A stretch of 39,711 nucleotides of DNA from Deltaproteobacteria bacterium (GCA_022340515.1 JAJDNT010000304.1:1-39711), one strand, 5' to 3'; numbered from the stretch's first letter, positions 17,733-25,123 are shown. Translations and numbers: made by a program. Notes: a model not told the origin generated them from the sequence alone.

Positions 17733-18586
17733 TGTACCATTGGTCCAAAAACCGTGTGTACCATGGTGGTGGATACATCTTCAAGTTCAAAAACAACAGC
17801 GTAAAGCTCCTCAGTGGATTGACCGGGATTGATACAGATGGTCTTTCCGATCCGATCCCAGTATTGCCCGCTTATCTCTGCTGACTCATGAATATGACCA
17901 TGGAGGGTCAAATAGGGCTGGTGGTTTTCGATAAACGCCCTTATGGCACGGCTTCCAATCCAACGGCCATCGAAGAGTCTGTCCAAAGTGGTGCGGAATG
18001 GCGGAGAGTGCATTACATAGACAGCATTGTCAGGCTCCCGAGCAGTTGGCAGCTCTGCTAGTTCTTCCTCAATGGATTTTCTTCGGGCAAAGTACTGCCG
18101 CGGATCAACTACAATGATTTTCTCTTCCAGGCTACAGCAAGCAGTGCAACGTTGCTGCTCAGTGGAATCTGTCTGCAAATCCCGTCTTTCACCGTCCTTT
18201 ATGATGAAAGGTGTAGGTGGCACGTGAGCATAACCTATCAATTCATAGTCATCGCCCAGCCTATGTCTTCGACCATGAATTAAATTTAATATACCCTGCC
18301 CTTCCAGATTTTTTAGATGGGTATGACTCGCACCCCAGTCATCGTTGCCAAGCATAGCGTATATGGTGGCTTGCGGAGCTTTGGAGAGAAAACCTCTAAG
18401 CTCAGGTTCCAGAAAAGAAAAAATGAAATCTTTTTGCTCCACAAGGGAATATTGAAAAGAGCCCCTTATGGGAAGCATGTCTCCCCCAATGATGACAGCT
18501 TGGGCCCTTCTCTCTTCAGCCAGTTCAAATAGTTCTGAATACAGCTCCTTATTTCCATGAAGATCGGAGGTATAGGCAACAATCAT
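17723..18586 (-). CDS. Calcineurin-like metallophosphoesterase
   Basis: 287 residues with the full set of dinuclear metal ligands: SDLHGN (D-x-H) at the start, IIGGDMLP, LGNDDWGASH (GND), a histidine in YVMHSPPF and LHGHIHES (GHxH) at about 225. Such proteins hydrolyse phosphomono- or diesters. The closest look is to archaeal/deltaproteobacterial YfcE-like phosphoesterases, but the substrate is not predictable. A segment around residues 130-160 (with CTACC) is an insertion relative to compact members. The ATG start has AAAGGGG closely upstream. The last codons and stop lie in a heptad array. Confidence 0.82.
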   Translation of the reverse strand: MIVAYTSDLHGNKELYSELFELAEERRAQAVIIGGDMLPIRGSFQYSLVEQKDFIFSFLEPELRGFLSKAPQATIYAMLGNDDWGASHTHLKNLEGQGILNLIHGRRHRLGDDYELIGYAHVPPTPFIIKDGERRDLQTDSTEQQRCTACCSLEEKIIVVDPRQYFARRKSIEEELAELPTAREPDNAVYVMHSPPFRTTLDRLFDGRWIGSRAIRAFIENHQPYLTLHGHIHESAEISGQYWDRIGKTICINPGQSTEELYAVVFELEDVSTTMVHTVFGPMVQEA

Positions 18587-18676
18587 GACCCCTTTCCAAT
18601 GGCGGATTCCGCTGAATTAAGCTCCCTACGGCTTGGCCTCTGTTCTTGTCTGTTTTGTTGGTTTGGCCCCTTGAGA

Positions 18677-18704
18677 TTAGCTATCAGCTGTCAGCGATCA
18701 GCTA
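18677..18704. repeat. Heptad array, TCAGCTN family
   Basis: Four units: TTAGCTA, TCAGCTG, TCAGCGA, then TCAGCTA. They are followed by more degenerate sequence in which weak 7-nt spacing continues. Confidence 0.8.
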
Positions 18705-18870
18705 AAAAATCCACTATCGGCAATCTCCTACCACTGACAACCAATGACAGCGCCGCATGGTGACACCGTAGCGAACCGAGGCCGGAGGCTAACTAGGGAC
18801 CCGCTTGCGGGCCTGAGCGCAGCGGAGCGAGCGCGAAGAAATGACTAATGATCTGCCCGCTCCTTGCCTG

Positions 18871-18916
18871 TCCTGAGCAAGCTTGATCTGAGCGTAGTCG
18901 AATGGGTCGAAGGGCC
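18871..18916. repeat. REP-like dispersed repeat, copy 2
   Basis: TCCTGAGCAAGCTTGATC is followed by GAGCGTAGTCGAATGGGTCG and AAGGGC. It differs from copy 1 at 4546-4576 by one base within the core. Confidence 0.7.
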
Positions 18917-18946
18917 TCCGGCTTTTCCTGAGGGAGATTGTGTCCT

Positions 18947-18995
18947 TAGCCTGTCGAAGAGTCTGCCCTAAGTTTAGTCGAATGGGTCGAAGGCC
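18947..18995. repeat. REP-like dispersed repeat, copy 3
   Basis: A more diverged copy with CTGTCGAAGAG, then TTTAGTCGAATGGGTCGAAG. It ends 14 nt before the nadA stop codon. Confidence 0.65.
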
Positions 18996-19008
18996 TGAAT
19001 GGAGTGAT

Positions 19009-19914
19009 CTAGAGCTCCAGCATCCTTTCCACCGCTGCCAGGGCTCGCTGTCTTATGGTCTCTGGAATCTCTATTCTAGGTTGCATCTTCTCCATAGACC
19101 AGAGGACCTTCTCCAGGGTGATGCGCTTCATGTTTGGGCAGATGGAGCGCTGGGTTACCGGAACATACTCCACGGCAGGATTTTCTTTGCGTAATCGGTG
19201 GAGAATCCCGTTCTCAGTGCCAACAATCAGAGTTCTACCCTGGTACGATCTTGCATAACGAATTATACCACTGGTGCTGAGAGCCTCATCCGCCTCGTCA
19301 ATCACATCGGGCCGACATTCGGGGTGAACCACAACCTTGGAGTCAGGGTAGCGAGTCTTTTGTCTCCTCACATCCGCAACCTCTATTTTCACATGAGTCG
19401 GACAATACCCGGGCCATAGATGCATTTCTATGCCTGTCCTGGCCATGGCGTAGTGACCAAGGTATTGGTCCGGAACGAAAAGAATTGGCCGGTTTTTCTT
19501 CACCCTTTCCACAACCCGTACGGCGTTGGCTGAGGTGCAGCAAATGTCTGAGCCCGCCTTTACCGCAGCAGTGGAATTTACATAGCAGACTACCTGGACC
19601 CCGGGGTACTTGGCCTTTTCCTTCTCCAATTGCTCCAAGGTTATCATATCCGCCATTGGACAACCGGCTTTCTTGTCGGGTAACAGCACGGTTTTCTCCG
19701 GTGAAAGAATTTTAGCGGTTTCGGCCATAAAATGGACTCCGCAAAAAACAATCACCTCAGCATCGGTTCCCGCAGCCTTGCGGCTCAACTCGAGGGAGTC
19801 CCCGGTAAAATCTGCAATATCCTGCACTTCCGACCGCTGGTAGTTGTGGGCAAGGATAACAGCCTTTAGACTCTTTCTAAGCTTACCAATCTGCTCTATT
19901 GTCTTATGACTCAT
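19009..19914 (-). CDS. nadA: Quinolinate synthase
   Basis: NadA condenses iminoaspartate with dihydroxyacetone phosphate to quinolinate, using a [4Fe-4S] cluster, in NAD synthesis. The 301-residue protein is the short three-domain form. The N-terminal motif AHNYQRSEVQDIADFTGDSL, the segment FCGVHFMAETAKIL with the first cluster cysteine, CCTSANAV in the middle and RSICPNMKRITLEKV near the C-terminus cover the expected ligands. The ATG start has GGAG 5 nt upstream. No nadB or nadC is nearby. An AATAGTC-type heptad run and the sRNA terminator lie upstream. Confidence 0.96.
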   Translation of the reverse strand: MSHKTIEQIGKLRKSLKAVILAHNYQRSEVQDIADFTGDSLELSRKAAGTDAEVIVFCGVHFMAETAKILSPEKTVLLPDKKAGCPMADMITLEQLEKEKAKYPGVQVVCYVNSTAAVKAGSDICCTSANAVRVVERVKKNRPILFVPDQYLGHYAMARTGIEMHLWPGYCPTHVKIEVADVRRQKTRYPDSKVVVHPECRPDVIDEADEALSTSGIIRYARSYQGRTLIVGTENGILHRLRKENPAVEYVPVTQRSICPNMKRITLEKVLWSMEKMQPRIEIPETIRQRALAAVERMLEL

Positions 19915-19957
19915 TCTTACTCCAGAAGAGAATTTGGCTGGGATTCTAATCGCAAAG

Positions 19958-19985
19958 TAGTCTAATAGTCAAATAGTTGAGTTAG
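19958..19985. repeat. Heptad array, TAGTCNA family
   Basis: Units TAGTCTA, ATAGTCA and AATAGTT in one register upstream of nadA. A similar AATAGTCTATTAGGC is seen near 8143. Confidence 0.6.
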
Positions 19986-19987
19986 GC

Positions 19988-20032
19988 AAAAAAAAACCCC
20001 CATCAGCTTAACCACACCAAAGCCGATGGGGG
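19988..20032 (-). terminator. Strong intrinsic terminator
   Basis: On the minus strand a 13-bp stem (CCCCCATCGGCTT with AAGCTGATGGGGG, one G-U pair, 10-nt loop) is followed by nine consecutive T. It is the clearest intrinsic terminator in the window and lies 255 nt beyond the PilZ stop codon. Confidence 0.9.
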
Positions 20033-20163
20033 ACAGAGAAAAGGGAGGGAACATTATGGGAGCGATATGCTCACTTATTCTTTCATGCAAACAAAGTGCC
20101 AAGTAGAAAAAGAGTCGATCAATAATTGCTCTTCAGCCTGCTCTTCGTAAAGAAATGGTCCGC
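19988..20163 (-). ncRNA. Candidate small RNA of about 175 nt
   Basis: A promoter-like pair on the minus strand (TTGCCA at the complement of 20195-20200, TATACT at 20170-20175, spacing 19) would start a transcript near 20163 that ends at the strong terminator. The stretch lacks a convincing ORF. It contains two GAAGAGCA repeats, a GAGC/GCTC mini-hairpin and a pyrimidine-rich CCCTCCCTTTTCTCT tract that could pair with Shine-Dalgarno sequences. It could instead be a long 3' UTR of the PilZ gene. I do not recognise it as 6S, SRP, tmRNA or RNase P RNA. Confidence 0.45.
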
Positions 20164-20286
20164 TAGCATAGTATAAAATCATAAGATCAAAAGTTGGCAA
20201 GAGAAGGCTGCAGGGTGAAGGGACAATACTTGTTCTCTTCTTGGTTTGCCCCTGTTTGGCATAAATCAGTAGATACTTGCTAGTAC

Positions 20287-20640
20287 CTATGCTTGCTCAT
20301 CTCGGTGGTACTCGTTCATGGCTTCCTGGAGGACCTTCAAGTCACTCTCGGAGATTTCTGTCAATTGGATGCCCACGCCTAACCTCGCTCCACTCTCAGT
20401 GGCATCAATAACCGTCGACCATATAACCTTGCCAGCAACATTCACAGTCGCACGGCCGGGCACTTTAATGACCAACCGCAGAACGCCTTCCGAAGGTGGC
20501 ACTTCAGCGCAGGAGACAAATAGCCCTTTAGGGGTGAAATTCTCTATCTCTCCTTCAATTTGGCCCTCAGGAGTAATTAAAGTAACTGGCCATTTAGCTT
20601 CAGCCCTAGGGTACTCACGTCTCTCCGACTGATCAGACAT
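20287..20640 (-). CDS. PilZ domain protein (first copy)
   Basis: 117 residues forming a single PilZ domain. PilZ domains bind cyclic di-GMP through an N-terminal RxxxR and a (D/N)xSxxG motif. Here RREYPRAEAKWPV supplies the arginines and NFTPKGLFVSC a variant of the second motif, with Thr for Ser. A second PilZ protein at 23675-24055 has a very similar layout. The target process is unknown. AAGGA lies 9 nt before ATG 20640. A possible promoter lies about 130 nt upstream. The strong terminator and candidate sRNA follow. Confidence 0.88.
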   Translation of the reverse strand: MSDQSERREYPRAEAKWPVTLITPEGQIEGEIENFTPKGLFVSCAEVPPSEGVLRLVIKVPGRATVNVAGKVIWSTVIDATESGARLGVGIQLTEISESDLKVLQEAMNEYHRDEQA

Positions 20641-20764
20641 AGTGAAAATCCTTTCTCATCCTGTGCCACCTAAATTTTTGAGAAATCTCTAAGGCCCTGT
20701 GATGACTCATGTCTCAGCTTATGGATCGCCCAGGCACCCCGGTGATGATTTTCGCCCGCCAGAG

Positions 20765-20794
20765 AATAAACCACGAGCGCTAAATGAAAGTCAA
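20765..20794 (-). promoter_or_regulatory. Possible sigma-70 promoter of the first PilZ gene
   Basis: On the minus strand TTGACT (complement of 20789-20794) and TTTATT (complement of 20765-20770) are spaced 18 nt apart. This would leave a 5' leader of about 120 nt. Confidence 0.45.
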
Positions 20795-20825
20795 CACTTA
20801 ACCCTGTAAGTCTAATATAAGAAAG

Positions 20826-20875
20826 CCCCACCAACCCGTGTTGCTCCCTTGAGCATGACGCAGCTGACGGTGGGG
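20826..20875 (-). terminator. Two-stem hairpin downstream of the SYLF gene
   Basis: CCCCACC (20826-20832) pairs with GGTGGGG (20869-20875), and an inner TGCTC/GAGCA stem is enclosed. On the minus strand it is followed by the T-rich CTTTCTTATATT. It is best explained as the terminator of the SYLF gene, 57 nt after its stop. Confidence 0.5.
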
Positions 20876-20932
20876 AAAAGAGGCGAAGTTGTGACTGTAG
20901 GATAAAGTGCTTAAAGGAGCTAAGGATTCATC

Positions 20933-21478
20933 CTATTTGGGAGTGTACTGGAACTTCTGACCGCCCACAGTGGCTTCTGCCATTAAGCCGCTATTGGGTA
21001 TGGTGAAAACAGCCACTCCATGGTCATAGCTTGCGTCTTTGGAGGCTCCTGATTTGACTATGATTACCGATGCCTGAGCATCGAGTTCCCAATTTCCCCT
21101 CTTGAAATCATCCAGGCTTGATTTATCTGCAAAGAAGATTATCTCACTGAAAGACTGACCACCGATCTGGGCGCCCACCGTTAGTTCCGTCACGGTGGCC
21201 CGGCCTATATGTCTCCCATTTTCATACACCCAACCATCCCCGTGACCACCGCCAACGATAAAGCCCCCCTTGCCGATTGATGGGAAGACAACATAGCCGT
21301 AGGCTTTATCAAAAAAAACTTTCATACTGGCATCGGCTTGCTTGAACTTGACGATGGTTTCCTCGACGAGTGCCTTTTCCCTTTGCTCCCGAGTCGGGTC
21401 CCAACCTGCCCATGTTGTCATATTCAGCAAGACTATTAGACAAATTGTGGCGAGACCATAAATAGCTGCTTTCTGCAT
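20933..21478 (-). CDS. SYLF domain (Ysc84-type) lipid-binding protein, exported
   Basis: 181 residues. A signal peptide (about 1-24, hydrophobic YGLATICLIVLLNMTTWA) is followed by a SYLF domain: AYGYVVFPSIGKGGFIVGGGHGDG, then VTELTVGAQIGGQSFSEIIFF and the C-terminal AEATVGGQKFQYTP. In eukaryotes SYLF binds phosphoinositides. The bacterial homologues are periplasmic or envelope proteins of unclear role. GGGAG lies 7 nt before the ATG. It appears to be a single-gene unit with a hairpin terminator. Confidence 0.9.
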   Translation of the reverse strand: MQKAAIYGLATICLIVLLNMTTWAGWDPTREQREKALVEETIVKFKQADASMKVFFDKAYGYVVFPSIGKGGFIVGGGHGDGWVYENGRHIGRATVTELTVGAQIGGQSFSEIIFFADKSSLDDFKRGNWELDAQASVIIVKSGASKDASYDHGVAVFTIPNSGLMAEATVGGQKFQYTPK

Positions 21479-21665
21479 AATAAGTCTCCCTCTTTTGCTT
21501 TGTGGATCGAGTCTTTTGTTACCAGTAACTGAAACCCGTCAGGAACGTTGGATTAGAGAGGCAATTTTAAGGGTAGCAAGAGGATTGTCAATAGGAAAAC
21601 TGCTCAATTTCTCTGTCTAGAAAGAATCCAGTAGCTCTTTCTGCCACCTCGTCCCTTTCCCTGAA

Positions 21666-22829
21666 CTAACCACCGAAGAGCGATCTTAGTTTCATTAGAA
21701 GAGTTATGTCGCCTTTTATCTTATATTTCCTCGTCATGAAGGCCCAGCGACCACTAATCTCCCCTCTTGCGACGGCGAACCACACCTTGGCTGGGGTCTT
21801 GATAACCACATCGGGGTTTTCCACCGCCCCCTCATGGAAGGTGGCTTCTTGATCAGCAATTCTAATGTGGGCGGTGAATTGCTCGTCCCCAGAAACCTCA
21901 AATTGGTAAGTAACCTTCAGACCCTCTGCTTCTCTGGGGTTGAACCGCTGCGGCATACTCTGCAAGAGTTCAAGCACGGTGGTTTCACTCGAGATGCCAG
22001 ATGCTTCTTCCTTCATCTCGGCTTCTGGCCCACCTGGGATGAAAACCCCTTCCTTCTGCTCTTGCATCATCTCCTCAATCCAGGCTTCCCTGACCTCAGG
22101 ATCCAAGCTGGGCGGGGCCGGGGCTTGGCCGAAATAGGCCTCAAAGCCATCATAGAGGCCCAAACTCTGCCAATGCTCGTAGTCCGACTTCATGAACTCC
22201 CGATTCTCCTTCACCAGATAACCCATGAACTGCCAGAATCGAAGATCTAAATCAGTGGCGGGATAACGGCTTCCCTCATTCACCGCCTTAACCAGGTCGC
22301 GGGCCAGGTCCGCAGCCCTGGCCTCCACAGCTTCCTTGCCGACAAATTCACCCGGCCCTGCAGCAATTGAGGTCAGAGCCCCCACGGGAAAGGCCCCAAA
22401 AGTTCTCATCACATATTTGAGATATGCAGCCACCGAGGTCTCACCAGAACCTGCTGAAACGCAGACGGCAAGGCCAGGCTTCCAGGTACGCCTGGGCTTG
22501 TGGCCGTACGTGAGAGAACGGTCCAGAAAAGTCTTCATCTGGGCAGTGACGTTGAGAAAGTATACTGGTGAAGCCAGGATGATGGCGTGGGCTTCCAATA
22601 CCTTGCTACTGAGAGCTTTGTAGTCGTCCCTGATCCAGCAACCACCTTTTTCTATGCAGACGCCACAACCGATGCAGTAGCTGATTTTGTGCTCACTTAA
22701 AAATATCTCTTCAAACTCAAAACCCTCTTTCTCCACATATTCCCTAAGCATGGCAAGCATCTGCGAGGTATTCCCTAGGCCTGCATGGGGTGAACCGTTT
22801 ATGGCCACTGCTTTTTTTGCCTTTGACAT
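21666..22829 (-). CDS. Iron-sulfur flavoprotein fused to an SCP2 sterol-carrier domain
   Basis: 387 residues from ATG 22829, which has AAGGAGAGG upstream; the longer frame to 22883 adds an unlikely N-terminus. Residues 1-200 are an NADPH-dependent FMN reductase/flavodoxin-like domain (AINGSPHAGLGNTSQM, LASPVYFLNVTAQMKTFLDR). The compact cysteine cluster YCIGCGVCIEKGGC (Cys52, 55, 58, 64) is that of the Isf iron-sulfur flavoproteins of anaerobes, which carry FMN and [4Fe-4S]. A linker of about 80 residues leads to an SCP2-like domain (about 283-387, VTYQFEVSGDEQFTAHIRI, then AFMTRKYKIKGD) that in the family binds hydrophobic ligands. It may reduce a bound lipid or quinone-like molecule. Confidence 0.85.
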   Translation of the reverse strand: MSKAKKAVAINGSPHAGLGNTSQMLAMLREYVEKEGFEFEEIFLSEHKISYCIGCGVCIEKGGCWIRDDYKALSSKVLEAHAIILASPVYFLNVTAQMKTFLDRSLTYGHKPRRTWKPGLAVCVSAGSGETSVAAYLKYVMRTFGAFPVGALTSIAAGPGEFVGKEAVEARAADLARDLVKAVNEGSRYPATDLDLRFWQFMGYLVKENREFMKSDYEHWQSLGLYDGFEAYFGQAPAPPSLDPEVREAWIEEMMQEQKEGVFIPGGPEAEMKEEASGISSETTVLELLQSMPQRFNPREAEGLKVTYQFEVSGDEQFTAHIRIADQEATFHEGAVENPDVVIKTPAKVWFAVARGEISGRWAFMTRKYKIKGDITLLMKLRSLFGG

Positions 22830-23197
22830 ATCTACCTCTCCTTGTCCACCCTCCCAGAGAATAAAAGGGATAGAAATCAGCATACTGCATTCCTGCCAGT
22901 GCTAGCAATCGATTTCGCATAAAGAATCCAGGACCCACTAGGATTCCGCTCTGCGGGGGGGGACCTCACTTTGAGCAATCCCGGTGAGGCATAAAGCTTG
23001 GCGCACAGGGGTAAACAGTAAACGTTGAACGGTAAACCGAGCATTCACTGCTTGTATAGCTTTTTACCATTTACCGTTTACGCCTTTTCAAGCTATGAGC
23101 CATACCCTCCAATCTTTGCCATTAGAATGGCATCGCTGTTGCATATCTGGGGTAATCATTGGCAAAGACGAGCATTTTGGTCTGCGGGCAATGACCC
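22830..23197. other. Divergent intergenic region with inverted heptad arrays
   Basis: About 370 nt between the flavoprotein gene (minus) and the zinc-ribbon gene (plus). Apart from the heptad pair at 23011-23083 and a G8 run near 22958 I see no defined element. No promoter could be assigned with confidence. Confidence 0.5.
23011..23083. repeat. Inverted pair of heptad arrays, GTAAACG / TTTACCG
   Basis: Four units (GTAAACA, GTAAACG, TTGAACG, GTAAACC) at 23011-23038 face three units of the complementary type (TTTACCA, TTTACCG, TTTACGC) at 23063-23083. The arms can pair as an imperfect hairpin. Confidence 0.8.
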
Positions 23198-23431
23198 ATG
23201 GCAGATAACATTACCTTGATAAATGACCTTTTCGAGCGCAGAGAAGGATCTCGCTACCCGGGCGGTTACGCCTATTTCTGTCAAAAGTGTGGTATGGAAT
23301 GCAATGTGGCTGAAGCATCCTATGAGTGCCAGGAAGGGAGGATTTTACCCTTATACATCAAATGTCGTTACGGCTGTGGTAGATCTTGGCACCTCAAAAT
23401 CTTCCCCTCGGGCAAGGTAAATCCTCACTGA
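23198..23431 (+). CDS. Small cysteine-rich protein, probable zinc ribbon
   Basis: 77 residues with six cysteines: FCQKCGMEC near 28-35, one at YECQEG, and two at KCRYGC near 57-61. The spacing suggests one or two zinc-binding knuckles. I do not recognise the family. The ATG at 23198 has only a weak Shine-Dalgarno. It is followed 33 nt later by another small gene on the same strand, suggesting a two-gene unit divergent from the flavoprotein gene. Confidence 0.6.
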   Translation: MADNITLINDLFERREGSRYPGGYAYFCQKCGMECNVAEASYECQEGRILPLYIKCRYGCGRSWHLKIFPSGKVNPH

Positions 23432-23464
23432 GGGAGGGCAGATTTAAAACACGAAGAGGATATT

Positions 23465-23662
23465 ATGGCGGATTCTAAACCCATAACCATTGACACTGTA
23501 TCTATTAAAGTGAGGATGACTAAAGATACCCTAGAACTGTTTTCCGTTCCTGTACCTGCAAGGCAGCTTGAGTTTTCTTTTGAAGATCCGACAGGGGTTC
23601 GCGTTCTCGACAACCCCCTGGAGGACAACTTGAGGAACTACGTTGCCTGGGGCAGGCTTTAA
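23465..23662 (+). CDS. Small protein of unknown function
   Basis: 65 residues (begins MADSKPITIDTVSIKVRMT, ends RNYVAWGRL) with no recognised motif, no membrane segment and no cysteine. The start ATG has GAGGA about 5 nt upstream, which supports translation. It lies 33 nt after the zinc-ribbon gene and converges on the second PilZ gene 12 nt away. Confidence 0.6.
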   Translation: MADSKPITIDTVSIKVRMTKDTLELFSVPVPARQLEFSFEDPTGVRVLDNPLEDNLRNYVAWGRL

Positions 23663-23674
23663 ATCCCCCAGATT

Positions 23675-24055
23675 CTAAGAGTTTTTACCTGATCCAGATT
23701 TGCTCTTACCCCCCTTACCCTTCTGTTGCGCAATCACCTTCCCTATGAACTGAACATCTGCTTCCGCAATATATTCAAATTCTGCTCCTACTATGAAAAG
23801 ACCGGAATTTTCCAGAGGTACTTGTTCCATCGCCCATATTGATTTTGCCGATACCAGAATGGGCTGATGACTGGGCGGTTGGATTTCTAGCCGAAATTCT
23901 TGCCCTATGGGTGGCAACTCTCGACAGTAAAAAGATGCTCCCACCTGGCTGAGACTCTTGGTTTCTCCGGTAAACTGTCCGTCGGAGGTGATGACAGTTG
24001 TAGGCCATTTGACCTGTATCCGCTCAAATCTGCGTCTATCTTTCTCGAAAACCAT
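23675..24055 (-). CDS. PilZ domain protein (second copy)
   Basis: 126 residues. It is similar to the first PilZ protein: RRRFERIQVKWPTTVITSDGQ near the start and SLSQVGASFYCRELPP in place of the DxSxxG motif. The first position of that motif is not acidic, so cyclic di-GMP affinity may be altered. A basic, glycine/serine-rich tail (KGKGGKSKSGSGKNS) ends the protein and could contact nucleic acid or membrane. It has a weak Shine-Dalgarno before ATG 24055. The small membrane-protein gene lies 87 nt upstream on the same strand. Confidence 0.82.
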   Translation of the reverse strand: MVFEKDRRRFERIQVKWPTTVITSDGQFTGETKSLSQVGASFYCRELPPIGQEFRLEIQPPSHQPILVSAKSIWAMEQVPLENSGLFIVGAEFEYIAEADVQFIGKVIAQQKGKGGKSKSGSGKNS

Positions 24056-24120
24056 GATGCGTGTACCCCTGGACCTTGGTAAAGCTCGTGGAGGCCGTGA
24101 AAAAGGGTGCCGAAAAGATG

Positions 24121-24148
24121 TTAATTATTAACTATTAATCATTAACCA
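24121..24148. repeat. Heptad array, TTAANNA family
   Basis: TTAATTA, TTAACTA, TTAATCA and TTAACCA in perfect 7-nt register. The fourth unit contains the TAA stop (complement of TTA at 24142-24144) of the small membrane-protein gene. Confidence 0.9.
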
Positions 24149-24330
24149 TCAAGCACCAACTTTTGTTGGCTCTCTTTTGGGGACGTGCTTGGATGCCTTC
24201 CAAGGAAAAACATACACACCAAACTCAGCAAAGGAACAACCAGAAACTCGTTGGGCACATCGTAGAGCACAGCGTATGCGGCAAAAAGGGCCAAGAAGAG
24301 CTGAAAAAGTAGTAAGGTTAAGCGTCTCAT
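24142..24330 (-). CDS. Small hydrophobic membrane protein
   Basis: 62 residues from ATG 24330, which has GGAGGAAATCTG directly upstream; the frame is open further, but without a better start. The first 45 residues form two hydrophobic segments (LTLLLFQLFLALFAAYAVLY and FLVVPLLSLVCMFFLG) and the tail is polar. The pattern resembles short two-helix membrane proteins of unknown function. The stop codon and last codons fall in the TTAANNA heptad array. It may be co-transcribed with the second PilZ gene downstream. Confidence 0.6.
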   Translation of the reverse strand: MRRLTLLLFQLFLALFAAYAVLYDVPNEFLVVPLLSLVCMFFLGRHPSTSPKESQQKLVLDG

Positions 24331-24489
24331 CAGATTTCCTCCTTCGCTTATTGGTTGAAAGTCGGTTTTGCAAATAATGAAAAAACCATGCCACATCTAT
24401 GGAAATGATAGTTTTTTTAGTTTTAACGAATAGTTAAAAGAAGATTGTCATCCAGCCATAGGCAACCACTTAGGCAATTGCAGCTGCTG

Positions 24490-24530
24490 CCGTATCTAAA
24501 AATGCATGTGTGGGGAATTTTTAAATACGG
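24490..24530. other. Long imperfect hairpin between bactofilin and the small membrane-protein gene
   Basis: CCGTATCTAAAAAT (24490-24503) pairs with ATTTTTAAATACGG (24517-24530) with one mismatch and a 13-nt loop. A smaller AT-only stem (TTTTAAC/GTTAAAA) is at 24421-24439. There is no T-run, so it is not a standard terminator. Confidence 0.4.
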
Positions 24531-24609
24531 GGTCGAGACACGTTCAGTAATAACAAGCTAAAGACACATCCTTCTCGAGAAAATCGCTTTGCCACCGAAA
24601 TGGCTATTG

Positions 24610-25053
24610 TCAGGATTGACCAATCTCTTGGTACAGGGGGAGCACTGCCGTGTCTTTTGGTTTGGATTTTGTAAGATTGCCAGCTAGCTGCCCCCCTGAT
24701 TCTATGGACAGCCTGCCGTAAGCTATCTCTCCTATTACTGTTCCTGTGCTCAAGATGTTTAGTCTGCCACTGCAGAGCATTTCTCCTTGGAATTTTCCTG
24801 CAACACTCACGTTTTCTGCTTCCACCTGCGCATCCACATTGCCTTCTTGCAGAATTTCAAGCGTGCCGCACTTTATAATTCCTTTCACTGAACCATGCAC
24901 AATGAGGGTGCCTTCTGTTTCAATGTTGCCCTTAAAATTACTACTGTCAGAAATGATAGTAGTCTCTACCATTTTGAATGGACTTCTGAAAATCTTGCCT
25001 CTGGACGAGTCACTAGGTTCTTCCGCTGATTTTTTCTTTGATCTCTGCCACAT
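24610..25053 (-). CDS. Bactofilin
   Basis: Bactofilins are beta-helical cytoskeletal proteins that polymerise without nucleotide and position cell-wall or chromosome machinery. The 147-residue product has a short basic N-terminal tail (about 1-30), then the repetitive beta-helix: SDSSNFKGNIETEGTLIVHG, then GNVDAQVEAENVSVAGKF and RLSIESGGQLAGNL with regular glycine-turn spacing. ATG 25053 with AAGGA 7 nt upstream is preferred to the longer frame starting at 25140. The small membrane-protein gene at 25124-25327 lies just upstream and may be co-transcribed. Confidence 0.92.
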   Translation of the reverse strand: MWQRSKKKSAEEPSDSSRGKIFRSPFKMVETTIISDSSNFKGNIETEGTLIVHGSVKGIIKCGTLEILQEGNVDAQVEAENVSVAGKFQGEMLCSGRLNILSTGTVIGEIAYGRLSIESGGQLAGNLTKSKPKDTAVLPLYQEIGQS

Positions 25054-25123
25054 GGTTGATCCTTGTTTGGGTTTAGATTTTTTTGGATTGTCAAAGTAAA
25101 AAATGCAAGGTTTATGCCCATTC

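Larger units (their letters stand above)
18587..19008. other. Repeat-rich intergenic region between nadA and the phosphoesterase gene
   Basis: About 420 nt without a gene. It contains a heptad array at 18677-18704, a CACTGACAACCAATGACAG stretch near 18732, and a GC-rich run at 18779-18835 with CCTGAGCGCAGC. It ends with two REP-like copies. Everything recognisable is repetitive. Confidence 0.7.
19915..20286. other. Intergenic region holding a candidate small RNA
   Basis: About 370 nt between nadA and the first PilZ gene. It holds a short heptad array, a strong terminator and the probable sRNA gene annotated separately. No ORF with a ribosome binding site was found. Confidence 0.6.

Noticed and set aside
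20641-20932. Cyclic di-GMP riboswitch upstream of the PilZ gene
   Set aside because: The GEMM core motifs are absent. The hairpin there is better explained as the terminator of the SYLF gene.
24397-24609. Small gene between bactofilin and the small membrane protein
   Set aside because: AT-rich with hairpins; no ORF with a ribosome binding site.
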